A stretch of 64,000 nucleotides of DNA from Siderastrea radians (taxonomy: Eukaryota; Cnidaria; Anthozoa; Scleractinia; Rhizangiidae): contig OZ024897.1 of assembly GCA_964017195.1 (NCBI GenBank), forward strand, positions 4,651,969 through 4,715,968, written 5' to 3'. The first letter of the stretch is position 1; the number at the start of each line of letters is the position of its first letter. The position numbers and the translations under genes were made by a program. Shown piece after piece: positions 1 through 13,700 of the stretch. The notes under the pieces were generated by a model that worked only from the letters and a program-made list of their open reading frames with translations, was not told the origin of the DNA and did not search any database.

Positions 1-360
1 GTGGTATGCTTTTTTTTTTGGTTTTAATACTACCATGTAGCACTAAATTTTTGTGAGAATTTAATTTTGTGGATGGGCAATCTTTTGTGTTTTGAGGAAC
101 TAATTTTTGCAATTGGGAAAGACTGGTTTTTTATGTGACTGAGTAAAATTCTTTAGGCAAGGTTAAAGTCAAGCAAAATGGTCAGCAGCTAGCCCCATTG
201 CTGCACGTGTTCTGTGGGGTGGCCCATGGAGCTTTGCGGGATGTAAAAGCAGCATTGTGTTATTTCTGCATTTGCATTTTCTGCTGATCTTTGCAGATCA
301 ATTTTAATCGAGTGCATACAATTGAAATACAGGTGAGACAACATGCAGATGTAAAACACG

Positions 361-966
361 TTACACTCAAATGAAGAAAACCGTGAACGCTGAAAATATT
401 CTTGGAATGTGTGTTTTGACCAATCGCGCGCAAGACCTTGTAACTGCAGAAAACGAATGGGTTTCTCAGTCACGGAATCGAGTTGGTTCTCGAATTGTTT
501 TGAAAGGCCTCAAGATTTAATCTTCATCTTTATCTTACAGGAATTGAAATTACTATAATTCCTCTCTATCTGCGAGCCACATGCACTACGCAAGCGAAAA
601 TATGTTTGAGCGCTTTTGGAGAATAAAATTTTTCGACATGGCGGCCCAACGATTAGCGGTTCCAACATTTCAAATAAAAGCAACTCAAGCGGCAGTTATT
701 TCACCTTGATGTAAAAATTGCAATGTCCACCCTTAAAATTCGCCCAAAGCTGCTGTTATTTCTGATAGCACAGCTGACTCGATTTATTTAGGCCGAAATC
801 ATTAAATCTTGAGGTCTTTCAAAACAAATTGAGAACCAAATCCTTTCCGTGACTGAGCAGCCCATTCGTCTTCTGCGGTTACAAGGTATCGCACGTGATT
901 GGTCAAAACACAATGAACATTCCAGAAATATTTTCAGTGTTCACGGTTTTCTTCGTTTGAGTGTAA
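361..966. mobile_element. Foldback element with arms of about 165 bp
   Basis: The left arm (361-520) and right arm (801-966) are imperfect reverse complements. ACACTCAAATGAAGAAAACC near 363 matches the complement of GGTTTTCTTCGTTTGAGTGT near 948, and CTCAAGATTTAAT near 510 matches ATTAAATCTTGAG at 801. The roughly 280-bp centre has no clear gene. The reading frame at 189-473 is just the left arm read on the minus strand. Confidence 0.75.
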
Positions 967-1770
967 AAGTTAACCAATGGAGTACCCTCAGACAATCCTT
1001 CTTTTAGGAGCTAAATACTTGGTAGTGTACCAACTGTAATTTTTTTAAATGTTTTGTTTCTGAATGAAAGAGACGTTTCCAGTAAAGGGGCAACAACACA
1101 ACCTTACATTACATGTAAAGTAAATGTTTTCTATATATTAATATTGACAGTGGAGTAAATTTTTACAGTAACTATTTTTGCAGGAACTTTTTTTTGCAGA
1201 TCTAAAAAAAGGGGAAAATCATAAAAAACAGAAATTTAGTACCACATGGTTTGGTACACGTATCTGGTCAAACTACTTTTGTTATGAAGTAAGACAGCAT
1301 TTACTATAGTGTGAGCTGTATCCAGCAAAGATAGCTTTAGCAGCATACCCCAAATAATCATTTTGAATTTGCACCATCTCAGTGCTGGGTGTTACATTAG
1401 AACCCAAATATTAAACTATGTATTTTTTTAGAACATTGAACATTTTAAAACAAATTATATAAAGAAACAAGATTAGTACATTAGAACTTGGCAGGTGATT
1501 TCCAAAAGTACATACGGTGTAGATCAAAAAAATTAGTTCCCTTCAGAAGTGGAGACAAAGATGAACATTGTGTCTTTATTTTTGGGTTTATAAAAACTTG
1601 TGTTGGAGAAAGATTTTAAGATTACATGTACTTGTATGGATTGTGAAATTCTACACTCAGTGAAACTGTGAGGTTTGAAAAAAAAAACCTTCTCCCGCTT
1701 CAAATTTTTTTCAGACGTGTGTGTGGGTTGAATTATTTAACTTGAAGGTTTAATGATAATTATGTTCCAG
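967..1770. other. AT-rich flank upstream of the first recognised FKBP6 exon
   Basis: No repeat with clear ends and no convincing exon was found. The expected FKBP6 initiator exon could be here or before the window, but I see no ATG exon followed by a donor in a compatible phase. Confidence 0.4.
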
Positions 1771-4700
1771 ACACCTTTCAAACGTCTAGCAAGAAAGATG
1801 GAGGACTTGACTGGAGATGGTGGAGTTCTAAAGAAAATCCTCAGACAAGGAACAGGCCCAGTTATACCGAAAGGAGCTACTGTAAGATGTATGTAACTTT
1901 TTTCTATTGTACATTTCTGAATGAACACTAATTAAAGCATTGAAGTACAAGATGGGTGTACAGCCCTGCTGTAAGTAGAGCTCTGGACAAATACAGTTGA
2001 AGCTCTCCTTGCGACCGCTCTCATATTAAAAAGTGACCAGCTCTAGTTACAACCAGCACTGTGAAACCCCATTTGAATTGTCACTTAAACTCTGTAATTA
2101 AAAGCTCTCGTAAGTGACCGTGACCACTTTTGTGACTTACCGACTGGTTTATTTCCTTTGTTTTTAAGTTCCCGTAAGCGACCACTCGGTGAACACTTAA
2201 ATGAGTGCTAATGGTTCGCTGTCTTGTACATACGCGAACCTATTCTGTGATAGTGAGCGTTAACATTCTGTCATAGTGACCATAAACATATGCCCTCTTC
2301 ATGCTAAAAGATCTTGTAAGTGACCACCTTCTATTGTTTCAACACATGATCGCTTATGAGAGCTCATTCTGGTCCATCCTCATAAGCGACCAGCTCTAGT
2401 TGCAACCACTTAATTTCTGAATTCCCAAGGTGGTCGCTCACGAGAGCTTCGACAGGTGTGAATTTTTGCTGTTAAATGTTAAATGTCCTTCTGAGTCCTT
2501 TTTGGAAGGGGGGGATCTACCTGTATAGCGTTGGTGAAGAAAAAATAATTATCTGGGGGAGGGGTAGTTGATAGCCAGAAAAATTCTGCAGATATTCTAA
2601 TCTCCATTGTGTAGTTGCAGAAAATATCCATACTCACCCCACAGAAGGTTTTTTATTTTATACCTCTCCCCCCAAGAAATTCCTGTTCAGCTTCGTACTT
2701 TGCTTCTAAAATTTAAGCTTTTCAGATCCCCCATCCCCCTAGGAATTTCCGTTGACCTTCCATGGGGTGGGTATGGATTTTGTGGAACTACACATTAGAG
2801 ATCTTTTACGTGCAAGTACATTCATGTATGGGAGGTTTAACTGTATTTTTGCTTTGATTTTCAGATCATAGTAATGGTTATACAGAGTTTAACGATGAAC
2901 CTTTTGACAGCACAAGGTTGCGAAACAGGCCTTATGTAAAAAAGCTAGGTGAGGTTGTCTGCCAAAGTGTAGCTTTCTCTGTGACTGGGAAATGGAGATG
3001 TGTGAGGGGTTACAGTAGTATTAAAAGCAAGAAATGTGAACATTCCTTAGCCTCCAATGCCGACATTCTTTCGTGAGAAGTTATGCCATGTGACTGTCAA
3101 TCAGTATTGTGTAATACTTAGTATTAATTTTTATTATCTTGTTACAGATGAAACTCTTCCAGGCCTTTATATAGGAATCAGCACCATGAGAAAAGGCGAG
3201 AAGTCACAATTCCTTCTTTCGCCAAAGTACGGGTTTTTGGAAATGGGATGTCCTCCTCGTGTCCCTCCTGCAGCTACAGGTATGTGTAAGTCTTTACCTC
3301 ATGACCATGTCAGAAAATAAATTTTCTCAATTTTCAGCTTGGAGTCCCCACATCAGCAGTTTTATATTTTCAAGCCACCTGGCCCACCTTGCTGACACCT
3401 CAGTGCAATTCTGTAAAATATCAATGCTTGGACTTGGTTTGTAGTGTGCAGGGCTCGGTTGTTCAAAGCAGGGTTAAACTAACTCAAGATTGACTAACTC
3501 AAGGTTAGCATTAACCTCACATCCAGTTTTATTGCCTAGTGCAGGTCTTGAGTCTTGTAAAGTTGTTTTGGCTTAAGATGCACTAACATACTTCATTACA
3601 AAACTGTAACTAAACTGGTACTAGTAACTGGTACTACAGCTGTAACTAAAGGTAATTTACTAACGTACTAAGGTAACAATGCGCTTACAAAGTACTACTA
3701 TTGAATTAATTAAAGGAAATGACGATAACAGTGGACTGAAGACCTACTAACATACATGTGTTAAGGGAAGTTAAGGTATCAAGTTATTTGCATTTGCCTC
3801 AAGGTTTTGCCTCAGTAAGTACGTAGCCAGTCAAAAGTAAACCAATCAAGACTTGCTCACACACGTTTTTCCATGCTTGATGGTGGTTTAATATACGTGC
3901 TATTTGTTCTGATTGTTTCTTTGTGTTGTTTGCATGATTGGTCAGGGCAATTACTTTGATTTTGGTTTTACCCACGACACTCAAGTTTGAAACCTACGTG
4001 CACGTGTTGGTAAAAGTAACTTGGTTCCCTGTAGCAAACCTTTATGATCACTTATGTCTGGCAGCCAGCCCAATTTCTAGACATGCCACCAGGGGCGTTA
4101 GTTTCTGAAGACACTATGGTGCTGCGTCAACTGGGAAATGAAACACAAAACTTTGGATTTATCAACTAAAGGCTAATTTGCACGCTGCGATTTGTCAGCC
4201 ATGACAAATCAGGGAGCGAATTGGGCGCCTGTGAATGGCGATCAGATGTGCACGCGACTCCAATCCGACAAGTTGGCCGATTCTGAAAAATCTGTGACTG
4301 CTTCACCGATTTTCGCATGTTGGGCCCGATTTTAAGAACGAAAAGGCAACCTGCAAAAGAATTGGTGCAAAACAAATTATATCTGCGGTAACTAACTAGT
4401 TATCACCTACCATTTTGCTTTCCAAAACGTTTTATAAAGAAATTTTGACTATAAAAAATGCATGTGCAGTGCTTGCACTGTACATAAACCGATTTGCTTC
4501 CCGATTTATCGTGGCCGACAAATCGGGCTGACAAATTGCAGCGTGTGAATTAGCCTCAAGTTGATGAGGAAAATTGTCCACCATAAAGAAACTGAAAGCT
4601 GACATTTCGCGTGTTAGCCCTTTGTCAGGGCGAATCCTCACCTTGATTCTCTCTGATGAAGGGCTAATGCTCGAAACGTCAGCATTCAGATCCAAAGTTT

Positions 4701-7700
4701 TGAATTTCTAGGTATGGCACAACTGTCCACTGATGCTGTCTGAGTGGAATCAAAGCTAACAGTTGTTTCTCTTTTTTACAAATTTTTTCAGTGCTTTACG
4801 AAGTGGAGGTGCTTAGTTACATTGATCACAAGGCCGCAGATGACTATGATACTTTTACCGAAGTAAGTAGAAAAAACCACAGTCACAGTCTTCTAATACA
4901 TCTAACAGGCCCTTTCCAAATTGGTCTTAGCCTCCTTAGGTGCACAACCAATTTTCGTATGAAAGGAATTGCACCTAGCCTCGCTTTGATAGGGAGGTTG
5001 AAGACAATTCAAAAATGGCCTATTAACCACCCGATATCACACTCACAAACATAATACAGATTGCCAGTACAAGAAAACTTAAGACGGATTCCGCTCAACG
5101 TTCGAGCAATAAGTGCAAAAAATATTTACCAAAAAACTACTCTTAGCACGGTAACATTTTAAGTGCTATTTGAAACATCTCACTCTAGTTCACTTGCCCA
5201 AGTGACCCCGCGATGAAATTCTCAAGCATTCTCAAGAAAATTAATTTCAAATCTCGTAAAAGTATGCTAAAAACGGGCGCCATTTTGTTTTGAACTGACA
5301 TGAAGCGTCTTTTTAATTGAAATATGGATAACTTCAAATCCAATTTTCTCTCGCGGGGTCAGCTTGGGAGCAAAAGTAAGGATAAGTTCTTCTTATCTGT
5401 TCTCAAAATGTGACAGTGCTGCAAGTATTTTTTTGGTAACTTAATTTTTGCACTTACTGCTCGAACGTTGAGCGGAAATCGTCTTAACATTTTTTATCAG
5501 CTTTGATCACATAGAGCCAAACTCTTCACTCTTCCCTCTTCACTCTTCCCAGTTAGATTTTTGTGCTTCCTGATCTAGTGTAAAATCCTTTTGGGGTGAA
5601 ATTTTTACCTTGTGTCTGTTTATGCTTGCATTTGTGTTAATGGATATACCTCCCTTGCAGGAAGAAAGAAAACAGGCATCTTTTGAACAGCTTTTGAAAG
5701 TGGCAAACTCAGAGAGGGAGGTAATGACAACAATCTTTGCATGTTGTAAATTAATTTTACTATGAAAAAATCTGTGAATTGTTACCGATGATGATTTGCT
5801 ATTAACAGTATATCACTTCAAATTATCTTTTTAATTGATATTATGGTATTTAGTGTCATTAAGTTTTGAATTACCTGTTGCCTTGATCTTTTCACCCGTA
5901 ACAAACTTGCTGCTTTGTGAGTAAACTGTACCAACAAGAGACAAATTCAACTGTAACATTAAGGTCCCATCAAGCATACTCAGCTGTAACAGATGTTATG
6001 GGTTATGTTCCTTAATGACAGCCCTAATTTACTTTTTTTTTGAAGGCTGGAAATGATTTCTACAAAAGGAATCAAGTGAACCGAGCAATAAGCAAGTATA
6101 TGAAGGTAAAAAGATTAATATATATCTACAGCAGACTGTATAAACCGAAACACACCACATCAGCCAACTTAAAATTACCTTAACAGCAAACAACAACAAC
6201 TAGAAACCTAAATTTACCCAGGTTGTTCACATTACTGTAAGGCGACGCACACTAATATTATAGGTCACGTTTTGGCGATGTGTCTCATACATTGGTATCA
6301 GCAAACTGTTCGCAGTCTCAACAGCAGTCAAATTATGAGCAGTCTTGCTTTCTGCTCAGGGATACAAAGTATTTGAGGGAAATAAACACATGAGTGTCAG
6401 TGAGCGTGAAATCATCTGCCGAGTGGAAATGGATGTGCGAGTGTTTGTTAGGTTTTTTTGCCCAGCAGCAATTTTCATGCCCACATGCATTTTCTTTTCC
6501 CTTTGCTATCCCCAAGAGGAAAGAGAGACTGCTCTTAGTCTAGGCATGTACCTCTGCAATGGTCTTGCATTGGGAGGCATACACTGTACATATAGTAATG
6601 ACATAGTAATGTTCATTGTGGCAGCCTGCTGCAGAAACCACAGCTAAAGTGCTCCTTCATGGTCTATTTAGTTGGTTTTTTCATTGGATTTGACACACTG
6701 ATTTGACTTTTCTTTAGCAAAGAGACTACTCTGTCCACATTATGTTTTTCTTAAAAGTACTATACATGAGCTTTTAGAGTTGTCACGGCACCTTTATAAA
6801 GTCGTGACAAATGTCAATTTTCATGCGACTTAAGGTGACCAAAGTCACGCAACAAAATGTCTTGCGACAAAGTAGGAAGCTCGAAGTCGTCTTAATGAAG
6901 GCGCCATGACGGCTTCAAAAGAGCACGTATAGCTATTTTTTATTCTGTTTACGCAACCTTTCATTAAGTATGCATTCAACAGAATTGGGCAACAGTATTT
7001 TCACCTGTATGGTTTATTTATCTTACTAGGCAATCAAAATACTAGAAGATTGTAATCTGCAGAACAGAGATCAGGAAAGGTGGATGAACGAGGTTTTACT
7101 GAAGATTTATCTCAATGCTGCGCACTGTTCACTGGAACTAGTTCAGCCAGCAAGAGCAATCAAATATGCAAGAAAGGTACCTAAAAGTCATTGAGTTCTC
7201 TTAATATAAATTAATAAAGAATAATGATTGTTGCAGAGACAAATTCAATTAGACAGCAATTGTACAGACTTGTAGTCATAGTGGGGATCGATAAAAAGGG
7301 CCAGCCCCTCGAGAGCTTGCTCGCAGGCTAATAAAAACCAAGAGAACATAATCCTTGAATGTATAATTTAACTTATTTGAATAAGTGAAAAGAGGAAAGA
7401 AAATGGCACAATAACTTCTTGTGCGGAGGCTCATAATAAAAACTAGGGCATATGCCAAGTATAAGTGTAGTGGTTCCAAACGAAACTATACAAGAAGTTT
7501 TAGGCAGACTTGGGATAATTTTTTCTAAAAATAACTAAGATACTACGTATGCTCTGAGTATGTAAACACAGTTGTGACGTCACAGTTGTGCGTAGTACAT
7601 GACTTGTATCTTACTGTAGTTATAGAAAACTTTTTCCTGTGTTTGCGTAGCCTGATATAAACACTCGCGAAGTTGGGAGAATTCTCGAAAGTTATGCAAA

Positions 7701-10700
7701 CCCTCGACTTCGTCTCTCGCTGCATAACTGCCTTGAATTCTCCCACCCCCTATCGTGTTTGTATCAGGCTATGGAAACACGGAAAAAGTTTTCTGTTGCT
7801 TACATGTAAGTAGACTGCACGTGACTGACTATTAAGCTGGCATTAAAATAGAACTATTCTCTCAACGTAGTTTTGCATGCATAGGATGTTCAACGAAAAG
7901 GTCTACCAGAAAAAATCAGGCATGTATCTCAGACAAACAAATTATATTTTTCAACGTCCAAAACACAGTAATAGAGACATTAGAAATAATTATTATTTTT
8001 ATAGCTTTATTTTTCTTATGTTTTGTCCTTCACTGTGGTCTTGGCCGAGGTATAACTGGAAATCCGAGATGAGTGTTGAGTTGTTCAATAGTTTTGTCTT
8101 AATTTTTCTAATAATGTTGTTTCAATGTTTACCCTTCAGGCTTTAGAGATTGATCCACGGAATGTAAAGGCTCTCTACAGAATGGGCAAGGTAATACTTA
8201 AGTTTATGCAAAAAGCTTTAAGTTATGTTCTGTGTTAGTGTTACAAATGCTATTATTAATGTTATGGCAATTGCTTCCTTTGTTGTGTTTAACATACAGT
8301 ACTGTTGCCTTGAAATGCCTAGACGTATATGAACTTCTTCAACAAACTGAATAGTCCTTTAGGTTTTTCAGCTGCACGTAAAAGTCACGTTAAAATTTGA
8401 TTTTGCAGGTGTTGGCTTGTAAACTGCACGTTTTTCGTCACAAAATTGAAAAAAAAGGTTGATGAGTAGTAGAAACTAGTCGAGAGCAATCATGGTTTTT
8501 GCCACATTTACACCCTCAAGCTCGCATTGGGCAGTGTGAGTCTGCAGACGTCAGTTTTCATGTGCTGTAAGACGTAAGTCAACAGACACCGGTATAGTCA
8601 AACCAGATTCACCTCTGACTTACAGTGCAACGAACCTAACCGTGGCTATCCAACGTCCTACCTATCACAAGGTGATTTCAGAACAAAAAAATCGGAGTTC
8701 CTTGATTTCGGACCAATCATAATAGGGGCAGAATTCAACTTTACTTGTTTGACTGGGAATTGGTGCGAAGTGTTATGCCAAGGTAGACCTCAACGCTTAT
8801 TTTTATGGCAAAGTGTTGTTCATTTCGATCAACGACAAGGCAAACAAATATTTACCGAATGGCGGCCAGATATTTTGAAGACTGAAACGTACTAAACGCA
8901 AAATATATTTCCCGACTGACGGCCTGGATAGAAGACGAAGCGGACTTCACGCGGACCGACCGTCGAGGACGAAATAGACTAAACACAAATATGTTTACCG
9001 AATTATGGCAGGGAATGTTTAGGACGAAGCAGACTCGAGGCAAAAGTCATGACGGCCGGGGTTGCTGAGGACGAGACGGTCCCATTGTAACTGAAATAGA
9101 TGTGTATATCTTCGTGGTGGCGCTATATTGATGTGGTTAACGCGTTGGACTTTTTGTCAGAATCTTGGTCTCTGTACCGTGTTGTGTTGTTTCCTCAGAC
9201 AAGAAACTTTACTCCATATTGTCTTTATCCACCCAGCTGCATTAAAGTGGGAACTGGTGAGAAACCTTTGGGGGTACACTCTGCAAAGGACTGGCATTCC
9301 TTCTGGGGGGGGGGGGGGGTAGCTTCTAGTTGGTTCATTTTACTAGCCGCGTAGCAAGAGTCTACGTGGGGTATTCCGCAGCATTTTCCGAAGCATTTTT
9401 CGCTTTTTGTCCGCGCGAAAACTGGGGCCTCGAACCGGCCGAAAAGCCTACGGACACGCTTGCTACGCAGGCTATCATTTTACAGAAGCCAGAGTTGAAC
9501 AGCGGCTGTTTGGTCCCTTGCAGCCCTTTTGAGGATTTACCTACTTATATGACATCTTTGTTTGTTTGTTTGTTTGTTTGTTTGTTTGTTTGTTTTTTAG
9601 GCATACATGAAGGAAGGAGAGTTCGACAGATCGAAAGACTGGTTTAAAAAGGCTCAAAATTATGAACCAAATAACAAAGCAATTAAGGACGCCTTGATCG
9701 AGTTAGACAGGTGAGGTCAGAGTGATGAAAACTTTAGCAGGTATTTCTTATTTTTTTTTTAGCCTGTTCCAGTCTCCGAGATAGTGGGGAAAGCGTGAAT
9801 TGAGAAAAAGAGCGCGAAAATAAGCGTAGGGGCTGGGGAGACCCTTTTCTCTAGATCCCACGCGTCTTATTTTGCGTTCCCTTTCTAATTTTCGTGCCGT
9901 CCCCACTATCTGAGAGCCTGGAACAGGCTATAAGTTTTTTAATTAGTTTACAAGAAATTTTTCTTTGGGTGTTGCTCAGAATGTTCAAAATTGGCTGGTA
10001 AACTTTGGGGTTGTAAGCCTTAAAAATGATCAAAGAGCTAAGACGTGCTTGGTCAGTAAACAGCCATGTTTAATTCTGTAAACGTTTATGTACAGCAGCT
10101 TGTAGATGATCGTCCGGATGGATGTAGTCCTGCAAATGACACTGACTGACGTTTTGACTACCTGTGCAGAAGTCCTCACCTCTTTGACTCTGATGACGTG
10201 GTCTGAAGTCAGCCTAGTCTATTCCAAGATGGCCTTAATTTTCGGGCATTTAAGAAGCCTGGCCTTAGTAGATTGTCCAAATAAAGGCCTACAGGAGATC
10301 CTTTTAGGATCTTGTGTAGTTCGGAATAATTGTACTCAGCACGAAAATTTGGATTTGTCTACTGAGTTGACAAAGTGAATTGGTTACCGTTAAGAACTGA
10401 AAGTTAACGTTTCGAGCGTTAACTCTTCGTCGATTTGCTCTGACGAAGGGTTTAACGCTCGCAACGTCAGCTTTCAAATTCTTTACGGTGGCCAATTCAC
10501 TTTGTCACCTCAGTTGACAAATCCAAAATTTTGTGTTTCACTTCCCCACCGACGCAGCACCACAGTTTCTTTGGAAACTAACCCCTTTACCAACAGAACA
10601 CTCTTCACTTTCTATGCGTTTATAGTGTTTATTTCTATTTATTGCAAATTTTCACAAAGTTGAAAGGGAAGACGCAGCCTCGTCACCAGGCCTTTATGCT

Positions 10701-13700
10701 CTATCGAGTGACTAAGGGAGGCTTGGAACCGAGCTCGTCGGGAGACGTCACATTTGATTCCGCGCCGAGGACAACTGGGAACGAGTCTGGGGAGGACGTG
10801 TGAAAATTGCAAAAGAGATAAGAATTGAAAAACGAAAGTGACGGCAAAGAATTTTAATCATTTTCACTTTTTTTTCCGTCAGGAAAGTGAGCCAGTTTCG
10901 AGCTCTGGAAAAGGAGAGGTATGGGAGAATGTTTGCACAGACATCACCGGCCACGAAGAAAGGTACGAACAGTGAACATGAAGCAGCACCTAAGAAAGAA
11001 TTACACTTGTAGCTAAACAGCAATGGGAAGAAAAAGTACTAGTTAAATGTTCCGCACCAAAGGCAGTGGTACAAAGCTTTGATATGAAAGGAAAATGTCT
11101 GAATAAAGACTGGTCTCTTGAAAGTAGACAGTGAAAAAACCAGTGGTACAGGAACAACTGGATGCGTTATCGCAATATTTCAAACAGCAAGCCAACAAAT
11201 GGTCTCTTGAAATTTTCCTTTGTAAACGAGGTTACTTAGTGAATACTGTTTGGGTTATAACTTACCGTTTTGTATTTTTTACAGTTTTATGAAAGGTAGA
11301 TCACTCGAAAAAGTTTCATTTTTGGCTGCCTGCAAGTTATTAGTAGTCATAAGTGGCCGAAAATAAGTACAGAGAATAAAGAAAGTCGTTTGTTTCGGAA
11401 CATTACAGGAGTTTTTATGTTTGTGTTTTGTAATTACATACGCTGCGGAAAAGACGCCGATACATTTGAAAGACAGTTGTAGAGTGGAGACCTGACAAAC
11501 TTACATGCAGCTGAAATAATCGAACTAACAATGCATGTTACGTTTTATTTTATTTCATGTTTTTAAATTCTATTTTATTACTTGTTTCATAGAAGAAGTC
11601 AAAGGCGAGAAGCCGGCTCTTACGTCCGGACTTTCAGAGGAAAACAAGGAGGTGTTTTTAAAGCAACTGAGGTCAGTTTAATATAGTTAAAAGAGGCTTT
11701 ATTCGCCTTTAAAGCTCTTGCTAGTTTTCTCAAAACTCTTAGTTGTATTCCGTTAACGGATTCTTTTTACATTCTAATTTAAATGCGTCTATTATAATGT
11801 CACTGGTATTCCTGTGTCTTGCGGTCAAACGTCTTGTTAAATGAAAAGTAAGAGAATTTCCAAGAAAAACATACAAGGTGATTTCTTGAAAGGGGAACAA
11901 AACATAATCAGTTTATACTGATTTCTGCTAGACATAAGAGTAAACTTGAAAAAATGATACCCGATTGTTTTCAAGATGCAATCCGTTTCCATCCTGACAA
12001 TCGGTGTTTATTTATCAAATATTCACCGAAGTGGAGGTAAATACCTACCACTCTTTACCGATACTGAGGTGAATAATTGTTTTAGTATCTACCGAACCAG
12101 TGGATAGCCAGCTCCAAATAGTTTCTTTTTTTCTGGGAAATTTGTAAAAACTCGCGCGCGAAATCCAAAAAAATGCTGGAGGTGAATAGCAGTTACTATC
12201 CCGAGTTTCTGTAACCAATCAGAGTGCGCCAAAAACACTATCCACTGTTTTGGTATACACCTGACTGACAAAACCTTGTCTGGTAAAAAGTATAAATCAT
12301 GAACGATACGACATTATGAATTCTGGGAAAACAGAATATTTTTTATTCACGGAGACATTTTGGGGTACATCTATCAGTTTTATTTTTTCCTTGTCGTTAT
12401 GATGTGCAAGGTGTCTGAAAATCAAAGCAGGTTCTTCCGCTTCCCAGAAAACCATTGGGTCGTACAGGTATTAGTTTATGCTCTTTACCCGACAACGTTT
12501 TTTCAATTAGGTGTATACTAAAGCCGCTTCTCTACAGTATCAGTGCACTAGAAGGGTAGTTATAAACAAAAATGGACCATTTATTTTGAATTTCAATCAA
12601 TACAATCAGGTCTTTTAGCTTCTTAAATTACTTCTAAAAATCGGTGCATAGCCCCTTTAAAATTTACTTTGTCAACGAGGGAATATCGGTTTTTAATTGA
12701 AGGATGAGACATCACGTGATGCGTTTTGACCAATAGGTAGTGAGAAAAGGTGTTTGATGGACTCAATCAGCATGTGCAATTGTTCATATTCAAGTATTGG
12801 CTATTTTTTAAAACGACTCGTCTAGATGAGCAAATAAACAACGACAAGAGGCACATTTTTCATAACACTTAATTGACCTGAAAAGGAATACGGCAGTGAT
12901 TAGGTCGTATTTACTAAAAATCTTAAGAAATCTTTCATTTTTAGAGAATAGATGTTTATCGATTCAACTAATGGGATTCGCTTATTTGCAATAGAACTCA
13001 TTGAGTGCCATTTAAAGAATAATAACCGATCGAGAATGAAAATTTGTTTCAATTTACATTCCAGGGAATTCAAAGAGGACAGCAGCAGAAAAGAATTTGT
13101 TTTCCCTTTAACAAACTTTACTCAGCATGAAAGAGCCTGCCTCAAACAAGCCGCTCTGGATATGGGACTTAGCGTAGAACTCAAAGAGGTACGATGGATA
13201 GTACTTACATTTTCATGGCCACAGTGGTCACTTATTGCCTCGGCTGGAATACCGTAAAAGCTCTATTAAGCCCAGTGGGGCATATTTAGTTTTCGGCCTC
13301 AGGAAGAGAGGCTTATTAGAGAGGGGGGCTCATTTAAAATCATAAAATTTAATAAAAACTCAGATTAATTTTTAGCAAAAAGTCTTCCAGATCGCTGGCT
13401 AATAGGGATAAAATGGTGTGTGCATCACAAAAAAACAGCTATAACATAATTTATACTCTGATATAATGGTACCTCTGGGTAATGAAAGACCAAATTTCCC
13501 AAAAAACTGGCTGCAACATATTAATAAAGGTTTGACGTAGGTCATTTTACTGATATTTCAAACTGAGGGTGGAGGAGGCGGGGGCTTAATGGAGGGGGGG
13601 GGGGGGGTCTCACTACAAAATCCGGCTTCCAAAACTGAAGAGGGCCTAAAAGAGATGGGGCCTTAATAGAGCTTTTACGTTTTGATATGGGGGGGATGAT

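Noticed and set aside
639..715. ATG at 639 as the FKBP6 start exon
   Set aside because: The frame reaches TGA without a donor in a phase compatible with the exon at 1771, and it lies inside the foldback element.
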